Assembly: GCF_024753205.1 (NCBI RefSeq)
Contig: NZ_JANUGZ010000004.1
Location: 558,001-622,000 of the forward strand
From: Massilia aurea
GTDB lineage: Bacteria > Pseudomonadota > Gammaproteobacteria > Burkholderiales > Burkholderiaceae_D
Length of the DNA stretch: 64,000 bases
Direction of reading: 5' to 3'
Below, one piece after another: positions 34,830 through 41,925 of the stretch. A model generated the notes under the pieces. The model worked only from the letters and a program-made list of their open reading frames with translations. It was not told the origin of the DNA and did no database searches. Position 1 is the first letter of the stretch, and every line of letters starts with the position of its first letter. A program made the translations under genes and the position numbers.

Positions 34830-35985
34830 CGTGGTCCTCGGACTGGAAGTGGAACAGGCGCGCGCGCAGGGTATCGGCCAGCGCGAACAGCGCGGGGCCG
34901 GGGGCAGTTTCAAAGCACAGCAGGACATGGTCGTACTGGCCGGGTGCGACGTTGTACAGGTAGTTGGCAATGCCTTCGCCGTAGTTGTCGGGGAAGGTCA
35001 AGGCATGGCCCACCGCGCCCCAGGTCAGGATCGGCGAGCGGGTCGTCGACTGCACCACCACGTCAACGCCACGCTCGTGCAGGGCCGCGCCGAGCAGTGT
35101 GGACGCGTGCATGAATTCACCGGTGCCCAGCACCAGCACGCGGCTGCCAGGCGTGAACTCGCCGGCCAGGCACGTGGCCAGGGCGGTCGGCGCTTGCACG
35201 GCGTGGTCGATGCCAAGACGGCCGAACGCGCTGCTGGCGCCGCGGTCGGCATCGTGCTCGAAACGCTGGGCCGCGCCCTGGTCCGGCGGCAGCGGGCCTT
35301 GCGCAAACGTGAACTGGCCGTCGACCAGCGCGCCGATGGTGGCCGGCAGGCCAAAGCGCGCATCGAGTTCGCCGGGGGCGGCCGGGCCCATGAAATTGGT
35401 GATCGTGGCCAGGTGCACGCGCTCGATGCCGGGGTTCAGGCGCTGGCAGGCGGCGGCCAGGTTGACGAAGGTATTGCCAGTGCTGGCCTCATCGTCGACC
35501 ATCACGACCGTGCGCGCCGCCATGAACAGCGCGTGCAGCGCCGGATCGGTGGGCTCGTGCAGGAACTGGCGCGGCGCGTGGCTGTGCGCCTCGGCGAATT
35601 CGATCAGTGGCCCGGCGCCCACGCGGTAGCGCGTGGTGTACAGGAACAGCGCCTGCTGCGCCGGATGCGCGCGCAGCCAGGCCTCGAACACGCCCTGGCC
35701 CAGGCCAATCGCGGTTTCGGCCATGGCGATGAAGAGCACCGGGCCATCGACCGGCGGCACCGTGGTCGCGAGGCGCTCGTGCACGGCCAGCATCGCGCAG
35801 GGCGACGCCGGCCAGTGCTTGCCCAGCACCTTGCTCAAGAAAAGGAACCCGCGCTTGGCGTTGGCGCGCGCGGCAAAGCCGAGCAGGTCGTCGACCTCGG
35901 CCGCGCCGCTGTCGATGCGCAGTTCGAGCGTGCCGGTGGGCAGTTCGATGCGCTGCAGGGTGGAGGAGGGCGCAGCCATGGTCAT
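34807..35985 (-). CDS. Phosphoribosyltransferase with TRSP domain (Ter module)
   Basis: The 392-aa protein starts at ATG 35985, overlapping the ATP-grasp TGA (ATGA). The N-terminal half is a PRTase domain: GPVLFIAMAETAIGLGQGVF, then the PRPP-binding loop VVMVDDEASTGNTFVNL with adjacent acidic residues. The C-terminal half is the TRSP-type domain (GSRVLVLGTGEFMHASTLLG, VVVQSTTRSPIL). These enzymes join a base or ring to ribose phosphate. A longer open frame (to 36540) runs through the ATP-grasp gene in another frame and is not coding there. Confidence 0.86.
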   Translation of the reverse strand: MTMAAPSSTLQRIELPTGTLELRIDSGAAEVDDLLGFAARANAKRGFLFLSKVLGKHWPASPCAMLAVHERLATTVPPVDGPVLFIAMAETAIGLGQGVFEAWLRAHPAQQALFLYTTRYRVGAGPLIEFAEAHSHAPRQFLHEPTDPALHALFMAARTVVMVDDEASTGNTFVNLAAACQRLNPGIERVHLATITNFMGPAAPGELDARFGLPATIGALVDGQFTFAQGPLPPDQGAAQRFEHDADRGASSAFGRLGIDHAVQAPTALATCLAGEFTPGSRVLVLGTGEFMHASTLLGAALHERGVDVVVQSTTRSPILTWGAVGHALTFPDNYGEGIANYLYNVAPGQYDHVLLCFETAPGPALFALADTLRARLFHFQSEDHVEEVPVR

Positions 35986-37001
35986 GCCAGTTCCGTGGCG
36001 ACGCTGACTTCGGCCACGCGCATGCCGTTGGCTACCGGCGGCACGGTGACGCTGTCGAAACCGTCGGCAAAGCAGCGCAGCGCGATGTACGGCAGGTTGG
36101 GGCCGGCCAGGCAGGCCATGGCGATCCCGCCCGACATGCGCGGGTTGATCTCCAACAGGCGCGGACGGCCGCCGCCTTCGCGGAACTGGGCGTTGAACAC
36201 GCCGTTCAGGCGGTAGTCGGCGCACAGGCGCGTGGTGGCGTCCAGGATGTCCTGGCGCATGTCGATCAGCTGGCCGCTGCCTGCCTGCGGCAGTTTGCGG
36301 CGCACGACGGCGGTCACTAGGCGGCCGTTGTCGCCGACGCAGTCGACGCTGTATTCGGGGCCTTCGAGGAACTCCATCAGGAGCATGGTGCGAAATTCGC
36401 CCATCTCGGCCAGGCCGCGGCGCAGGTCGTCGTAGCCGACGTGGTACTCGGCGCCGGCCAGCAGCAGCGCGGCGCTGCTGCGCGCTTCGTCGACGATGGC
36501 AAAGCCCAGGCCATAGATCGAATGCGACGGCTTGACGCACAGCTTGGCGTAGCGCGGACGCAGTTCGGCCCAGGCGGCGTCGAATTGGGCGATGTTTTCA
36601 AAGACACGAAATTCCGCAACCGGCGCGTCGGGCAGCACGGTTTCGGCGTAGAAGTCGGCCTTGTCGTGGATGCGTTTTAGTTCGGCCGGCGGCGCGGCCG
36701 ACAACACGCGCGTGCCGATCTCGGCGAAGCGCCCCAGCTCGGACGCCAGCAGCGTGGCTTCACGGCCCGGCACGAAGATGTCGATCTTTTGCTCGCGGCA
36801 GAAGGCCAGGCACCAGTCGATATACGCCTCGCTTTTCAGGCCGACCGGCTCGATATGGAATTCGTGGGCCAGGCGCGCAGCGGGCGCATGGCGGTTGGCG
36901 TTGCTGTGAACGATCGTAAAGCGGCCATCGGTATCGGCCTCGCGAATCAGCTTGATCGCAGCATTGACGGACGAAAAAGTCCTGTTGTACCAAACGCGCA
37001 T
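35982..37001 (-). CDS. ATP-grasp ligase of the Ter module
   Basis: The 339-aa protein has an ATP-grasp layout: an N-terminal Rossmann-like part (MRVWYNRTFSSVNAAIKLI), a Lys-containing KLCVKPSHSIYGLGFAIV strand, LLMEFLEGPEYSVDCVG (grasp), and RLLEINPRMSGGIAMACLAG, which holds the Mg-binding Glu and Asn. It would activate a carboxylate with ATP and join it to an amine or thiol. It is the first enzyme gene after terD, 85 bp downstream, and begins the run of overlapping genes. Confidence 0.88.
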   Translation of the reverse strand: MRVWYNRTFSSVNAAIKLIREADTDGRFTIVHSNANRHAPAARLAHEFHIEPVGLKSEAYIDWCLAFCREQKIDIFVPGREATLLASELGRFAEIGTRVLSAAPPAELKRIHDKADFYAETVLPDAPVAEFRVFENIAQFDAAWAELRPRYAKLCVKPSHSIYGLGFAIVDEARSSAALLLAGAEYHVGYDDLRRGLAEMGEFRTMLLMEFLEGPEYSVDCVGDNGRLVTAVVRRKLPQAGSGQLIDMRQDILDATTRLCADYRLNGVFNAQFREGGGRPRLLEINPRMSGGIAMACLAGPNLPYIALRCFADGFDSVTVPPVANGMRVAEVSVATELA

Positions 37002-37086
37002 GCGCTATTTCCTGAAGATGTTGCAGACAGGGCCCGCATGTGGCGCGGGCCCGGGGGATTACATGGCGAACGGCGAGACGAACGAC

Positions 37087-37662
37087 TCAGACGTTGACGC
37101 CGAACGAGCGGGCCAGAGGACCCAGGCCGCCCTTGAAGCCCTGGCCGACGGCGCGGAACTTCCATTCGCTGCCATGACGGTACAGTTCACCGAAGATCAT
37201 CGCGGTTTCGGTCGAGCTGTCTTCGGACAGGTCATAGCGCGCGATCTCGGTTTCACCGGCGGCGTTCAGGCAGCGGATGTACGCCTTGCTGACCTGGCCG
37301 AAGCTCTGGCGGCGCGCCTCGGCATCGTGGATGGTGACGCAGAACGAGATCTTGTCGATGTCGGCCGGCACGCGGTTCAGTTCAACGGCGATCTTTTCGT
37401 CGTCGCCCTCGCCCTGGCCGGTGGTGTTGTCGCCTGCGTGGACCACGGAACCGTCGGTCGATTTCAGGTTGTTATAGAAGATGAAGTCGGTATCGCCGCG
37501 CACTTTGGCGTCGGTCTTGAGCAGGAAGGCGCTGCCGTCCAGATCGAAAGCGGAACCGTCGGTCGAGCGGGGATCCCAGCCCAGGCCGATGATGACCTTG
37601 GTCAGGCCCGGTGCTTCCTTGCTCAGGTTGACGTTGCCGCCTTTTTGCAGACTGATTGCCAT
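37087..37662 (-). CDS. terD: TerD-family calcium-binding stress protein
   Basis: The 191-aa protein matches TerD/TerE over its full length: MAISLQKGGNVNLSKEAPGL, FDLDGSAFLLKTDAKV, the DGSVVHAGDNTTGQGEGDDE calcium-binding loop, and AMIFGELYRHGSEWKFRAVG. TerD proteins take part in resistance to tellurite, phage and colicins and in general stress. Start ATG 37662 follows AAGGAG. It leads the Ter operon. A TACAAT on the minus strand at 37754-37759 is a possible -10, but no good -35 accompanies it. Confidence 0.93.
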   Translation of the reverse strand: MAISLQKGGNVNLSKEAPGLTKVIIGLGWDPRSTDGSAFDLDGSAFLLKTDAKVRGDTDFIFYNNLKSTDGSVVHAGDNTTGQGEGDDEKIAVELNRVPADIDKISFCVTIHDAEARRQSFGQVSKAYIRCLNAAGETEIARYDLSEDSSTETAMIFGELYRHGSEWKFRAVGQGFKGGLGPLARSFGVNV

Positions 37663-37829
37663 ACGAACTCCTTGTTCCGTTGAGGGTTGACTGGCCGCCG
37701 GTGGACTGGCGAACCTCGGGGATGGTGCCGCCAATACAGGCGGTAAGCTATCAATTGTACATGGGGCCACGGCGCGCGGATTTCAACCGTTTTTCATAGG
37801 AGGATGTACGTACTTGGGGCCCACAAAAG

Positions 37830-38963
37830 TCAGGCCCGCGCACGCAGTGGGCGAAAGAACGCGCGGATCTCTTCGGCCAGCATCGCAGGCTGCTCGAGCG
37901 CCGCGAAATGCCCGCCCGCCGGCATCGTGTTCCATTGCCGCACATCGAAGCTGCGTGCGACCCAGCTGCGCGGCGGCATCGGCAGCTCGAACGGGAACAG
38001 GGCCACGCCCAGCGGCGGCGCAACGCGCGCTGTCAGCGCCATGGGCCGCGCGCGGCCTTCGACATACATGCGAAAGGATGACCCGATCGATCCCGTGAAC
38101 CAGTACAGGCTGATATTGGCCAACAGTGTGTCGAGGTCGATGGGGCCATCGCTCCAGGCCTGGAATTTTTCGGCGATCCACGCGGCCAGGCCGGACGGCG
38201 AATCGTTCAGGCCAACTGCCAGCGTGTGCGGCTTGGTGCCCTGCAGCCGCGCGTAGGCGCCTTCGCGGTCCAGAAACTCGGCAGCGCGGCGCAGGAAGTC
38301 CTGTTCGTCGTCCGTCAGCTGTTCGCCCTCGGCCAGCGGTGGCCGGAACGAACCGGGGATGTAGTTCAGGTGCATGCCGATGATCTGCTCCGGGAAGCGC
38401 TGGCCCAGCCAGGCGCTCACGCCGGCGCCGATGTCGCCGCCCTGCGCGCCGAAGCGCGGGTAGCCCAGGCCCGTCATCAGTTCGGCCCACAGGCCCGCGG
38501 TTTCGAATGCGCCGATGCCCTTGTGCGTGGGTTGCGACGAATAGCCGAAGCCGGGCAGCGACGGCGCCACCACGTGGAAGCTGTCGCGCGGATCGCCGCC
38601 GTGCGCGCCCGGGTCGGCCAGCAGCGGGATGATCGCTTCCATCTCGAGAAACGAGCCGGGCCAGCCATGCGTGAGCACCAGCGGCATCGGATCGGGCCCG
38701 GCGCCGCGCTGGTGGACAAAGTGGATGGTGTGGTCCTGCACGCGTGCACGGTACTGCGGCAGGCGATTCAAGCGCGCTTCGACCGTGCGCCAGTCGAAGC
38801 CGTCGCGCCAGTGCGCCAGCAACTGCGCCAGGAAGGCGGGATCGATGCCTTCGCTCGATCCCTGGCCGGCGATGGCTGGCGCGAGGCGGGTACGCGCCAG
38901 GCGCGCGTGCAGATCGGCCAGGTCGGCCTCGGGAACGGCGATATGAAACGGTGCGATGTGCAT
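37830..38963 (-). CDS. Epoxide hydrolase-family alpha/beta hydrolase
   Basis: The 377-aa protein has the EHN N-terminal extension (MHIAPFHIAVPEADLADLHA), an HGWPGS oxyanion region (VLTHGWPGSFLEME), nucleophile elbow FGAQGGDIGAGVSAWLG with Asp as nucleophile, and catalytic His in MPAGGHFAALEQP. That combination defines the juvenile-hormone/bacterial epoxide hydrolase type, which opens an epoxide via an ester on Asp. It is convergent-side neighbour of the Ter operon on the same strand but 167 bp upstream of terD, so cotranscription is possible rather than shown. Confidence 0.9.
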   Translation of the reverse strand: MHIAPFHIAVPEADLADLHARLARTRLAPAIAGQGSSEGIDPAFLAQLLAHWRDGFDWRTVEARLNRLPQYRARVQDHTIHFVHQRGAGPDPMPLVLTHGWPGSFLEMEAIIPLLADPGAHGGDPRDSFHVVAPSLPGFGYSSQPTHKGIGAFETAGLWAELMTGLGYPRFGAQGGDIGAGVSAWLGQRFPEQIIGMHLNYIPGSFRPPLAEGEQLTDDEQDFLRRAAEFLDREGAYARLQGTKPHTLAVGLNDSPSGLAAWIAEKFQAWSDGPIDLDTLLANISLYWFTGSIGSSFRMYVEGRARPMALTARVAPPLGVALFPFELPMPPRSWVARSFDVRQWNTMPAGGHFAALEQPAMLAEEIRAFFRPLRARA

Positions 38964-39121
38964 GGCGGTCGGGAGCTGGGAAGGTAGTGCCGATTGTAAG
39001 GTGCCCTGGGGTCGACGCACGATTTGGAGGATCAGGCAAAGACCGGCCAGCTTCCGGCAACGGCGCGGGCGGCGCGGCTCACATACTGGTGGCTCTCTCC
39101 AACACACAAGGAATCACCATC

Positions 39122-39877
39122 ATGACCACCATCGCTCTCGTTACCGGCGCCAGCCGCGGCCTGGGACGCAACACCGCACTGCACATCGCCCGCCGCGGCG
39201 GCGACGTGATCATTACCTACCAGAGCCGCGAAGCCGAGGCCCTGGCCGTGGTCGACGAGGTGCGCGCTTTGGGCCGCCAGGCGCTGGCGCTGCAGCTCGA
39301 CGTGGGCGACGTCGCCAGCTTTCCCGCGTTTGCCGCCAGCCTGCGCGCGGCGCTGGCCACTACCTGGGGCCGCGAACAGTTCGATCACCTCGTCAACAAT
39401 GCCGGCCACGGCGCCATGGCGCCCATCGCCGACACCACCGAGGCGCAGTTTGACCATCTGGTCGACGTCCACTTCAAGGGTGTGTTCTTCCTGACCCAGG
39501 CGCTGCTGCCGTTGCTGGCCGACGGCGGGCGCATCGTGAACCTGTCGTCCGGCCTGACGCGCGTCTCGCTGCCGGGCTTTGGTGCGTATGCGGCCGTCAA
39601 GGGCGCGGTCGAGATCCTGAGCCTCTATCTCGCCAAGGAGCTGGGCGAGCGCGGCATCGCGGTCAATACCGTGGCGCCCGGCGCGATCGAGACGGATTTC
39701 CTCGGTGGCGCGGTGCGCGACACGCCGGACCTGAATGGCGTGTTTGCCGGCATGACGGCGCTGGGCCGGGTAGGGGTGCCGGACGATATCGGGCCGATGA
39801 TCGCCAGCTTGCTCGGGCAGGACAATCGCTGGATCAACGGCCAGCGCATTGAGGTCTCGGGTGGACAGGCGATTTGA
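39122..39877 (+). CDS. Short-chain dehydrogenase/reductase
   Basis: The 251-aa SDR has the NAD(P)-binding TGASRGLGRNTALHIA, an NNAGHGAMAPI motif, catalytic Ser in RIVNLSSGLTRVSL and YAAVK (Tyr and Lys), and a C-terminal GQRIEVSGG. These are the classical SDR features and predict a soluble NAD(P)H-dependent oxidoreductase on an unknown substrate. ATG 39122 is followed by MTTIALVTG. It runs divergent from the epoxide hydrolase and convergent with the AraC regulator, 12 bp apart at the stops. Confidence 0.92.
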   Translation: MTTIALVTGASRGLGRNTALHIARRGGDVIITYQSREAEALAVVDEVRALGRQALALQLDVGDVASFPAFAASLRAALATTWGREQFDHLVNNAGHGAMAPIADTTEAQFDHLVDVHFKGVFFLTQALLPLLADGGRIVNLSSGLTRVSLPGFGAYAAVKGAVEILSLYLAKELGERGIAVNTVAPGAIETDFLGGAVRDTPDLNGVFAGMTALGRVGVPDDIGPMIASLLGQDNRWINGQRIEVSGGQAI

Positions 39878-39889
39878 GGCGCCTTGAGC

Positions 39890-40780
39890 TCAGGCCGCGT
39901 GCAGGCGCTCGTGCGCGGCGCTCACGTCGCGCATCGGCGGGAGCCCGAACATGCGCCCGTAATCGCGCGTGAATTGCTGCACGCTCTCGTAGCCGACCGC
40001 ATGGGCGGCCGTACTGGCGTTGACGCCGTCGGCCAGCATCAGGCGGCGCGCCTCGATCAGGCGCAGCTGCTTCTGGAATTGCAGCGGCGTGAGTGACGTC
40101 ACCGCGCGAAAGTGCTGGTGAAACGAGGAAGGACTCATGCCGGCCAGGCCGGCCAGCTGCTCCACCGGGAGCCGGCGCGCATAGTCGGTGCGCAGCAGCG
40201 CGACGGCGCGCGCCACACGCCGCACATGACTGTCGGGCAGGCCAAGACGCCGTACTGCCGCGCCATGGCGGCCGGCCAGCAGCCAGTAATGGAATTCACG
40301 TATGAGCGATGCCTGCAGCACCGGCAGCGCGGCGGGCCGCTCGATCAATCCCATCAGGCGCAGGGCGGTGTCCGCCAGGTGCGCATCGGTCGGCGCGCTG
40401 CGCACCGGCGCGCCGGTGGTTTCTTCGATCGTGGCCATGTCGGTGGCCAGATCGGCAATCACGGCGGGATTCAGGTCGAGCACCAGTGAACAATAGGGCG
40501 CCGCGCTGCTGGCCTGCGTGATCTGGCTGAGGGTGGGCACGTCGGCCATGATCAAGAGAGAATCGCCCGCATGGAAGGTGAGCGTTTGCCCGCCCGTGCT
40601 GACCTCTTTGCTGCCTTGCAGGACCAGGCAGGCCAGCGGGCGGGCGATCTGGCTGGTCAAAGCGCTGCGCTCGTTCACGCGGATCGCGACCAGGCCGGCG
40701 ATCGGCGTGGGCGCGATCCCGTCGCGGTCGGCCTGGTGGGCGGCGTAGCGCAGGACGCGTGCGAGAAGTGGCGTGTGCAT
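39890..40780 (-). CDS. AraC-family transcriptional regulator
   Basis: The 296-aa protein has an N-terminal AraC_N cupin-type domain (RPLACLVLQGSKEVSTGGQT; FHAGDSLLIMADVPTLSQIT) and two C-terminal helix-turn-helices (VEQLAGLAGMSPSSFHQHFR; STAAHAVGYESVQQFTRDYG). This domain pair is common in regulators sitting beside SDR or oxidoreductase genes, and the convergent SDR next to it is a candidate target. ATG 40780 is chosen because upstream codons overlap the MscS gene on the same strand. Confidence 0.9.
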   Translation of the reverse strand: MHTPLLARVLRYAAHQADRDGIAPTPIAGLVAIRVNERSALTSQIARPLACLVLQGSKEVSTGGQTLTFHAGDSLLIMADVPTLSQITQASSAAPYCSLVLDLNPAVIADLATDMATIEETTGAPVRSAPTDAHLADTALRLMGLIERPAALPVLQASLIREFHYWLLAGRHGAAVRRLGLPDSHVRRVARAVALLRTDYARRLPVEQLAGLAGMSPSSFHQHFRAVTSLTPLQFQKQLRLIEARRLMLADGVNASTAAHAVGYESVQQFTRDYGRMFGLPPMRDVSAAHERLHAA

Positions 40781-40808
40781 GCGCCAAGTGTAGCGCGACG
40801 AACCCGCG

Positions 40809-41924
40809 TCAGGCAGCCTTTCCGAGCGATGCATCGGCGTCGTTGCCCGCCTGGGCGCTGTCGTGCGGCCGCGCTTCACGCGTGAGCTGCACGGTCTGCA
40901 CCGGCAAGGCCAGCGCCACGTCCTGCGCCTGCAGCAGCGCCACGATGCGCAGGTAGATCTCTTGTTGGATATCCATGTAGATCGTGTAGTCGGTGTTGTC
41001 GACGTAGTACACGACTTCATAGTTGAAGCTCGGCGCGGCCAGGCCGCTCAGGTGGGCGCGGTCGAAGCGTACCTGCGGCTGGGCGCGTACGATCTCTTCC
41101 AGCAGAGCCGGCAGCGCGCGCAGGATCGGTTCCGGCGTGCGGTGCGACACGCCGAACCCGAACACGACGCGGCGCGACGCCATCCGGCGCAGGTTTTGGA
41201 TACGGCTCTTGAGCAGGTCGTTATTCGAAAACACGATCTGCTCGCCGCCCAGGCTGCGCACGCGGGTGGTCTTCAGGCCGATCTTCTCGACCGTGCCGAG
41301 CATCTTGTCGACGATGATGAAGTCGCCCACGACGAACGGTTTGTCGAGCACGATCGAGAGCGACGCGAACAGGTCGCCCAGGATGCTCTGCACCGCCAAT
41401 GCGATGGCGATACCGCCGATACCCAGGCTGGCCACGAGCGTGGTGATGTTCACGCCCAGGTTGTCGAGCACCATCAGCGCGACAATGGCCCACAGGGCGA
41501 CGCGTACTAAAAAGGTGACGGCGGCCGACGAGGTGACGCGGTCGGGGTCTTCGCTGCTGCGCTGCGCGCGCGTGACGCGCAGCCAGGTGCGCAGGCCCGT
41601 ATCGCCCCACAGCGCGACCTGGACCAAGAGCGCCGTGATCGCGAAGCGGCCGATGAACAGGTCCGCTTTGGCGGGCAGGGTCAGCAGGCTGGCGCCGACA
41701 TACAGGCCGACAAAGCCCAGCACCACCAGCTTCGTCGAGCGCAGCGTGGCGGCGGCGATGTCGTGCAGCAGCGCGGGCGTGCCCGTTTCGGTCTGCGTGG
41801 CCCCCGCGCCCAGGCGCCGCGCGATGATGGACTTGAGGGCGTCCAGGCCGATGGTGACAGCCACCATGGCTGCCAGGGCGATCAGCCAGTCGGCCACGGG
41901 ATTGGCAAGGATGATGTAGTTCAT
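40809..41924 (-). CDS. MscS-family mechanosensitive ion channel
   Basis: The 371-aa protein has about five membrane helices (residues 10-180) ending in the pore helix LVASLGIGGIAIALAVQSIL, followed by the MscS beta domain LSIVLDKPFVVGDFIIVDKM and GTVEKIGLKTTRVRSLGGEQ, and an alpha/beta C-terminal cage. The C-terminal tail is charged and probably disordered. MscS channels release solutes when turgor rises. It starts 1 bp after the stop of the glucosylglycerol-phosphate enzyme, so solute synthesis and release are probably in one operon. Confidence 0.92.
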   Translation of the reverse strand: MNYIILANPVADWLIALAAMVAVTIGLDALKSIIARRLGAGATQTETGTPALLHDIAAATLRSTKLVVLGFVGLYVGASLLTLPAKADLFIGRFAITALLVQVALWGDTGLRTWLRVTRAQRSSEDPDRVTSSAAVTFLVRVALWAIVALMVLDNLGVNITTLVASLGIGGIAIALAVQSILGDLFASLSIVLDKPFVVGDFIIVDKMLGTVEKIGLKTTRVRSLGGEQIVFSNNDLLKSRIQNLRRMASRRVVFGFGVSHRTPEPILRALPALLEEIVRAQPQVRFDRAHLSGLAAPSFNYEVVYYVDNTDYTIYMDIQQEIYLRIVALLQAQDVALALPVQTVQLTREARPHDSAQAGNDADASLGKAA

Positions 41925-41925
41925 G

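Noticed and set aside
34807..36540. A 577-aa reading of the PRTase gene starting at 36540
   Set aside because: The first 185 codons run through the ATP-grasp gene in another frame and give a low-complexity Arg-rich sequence; the coupled ATG at 35985 explains the gene.
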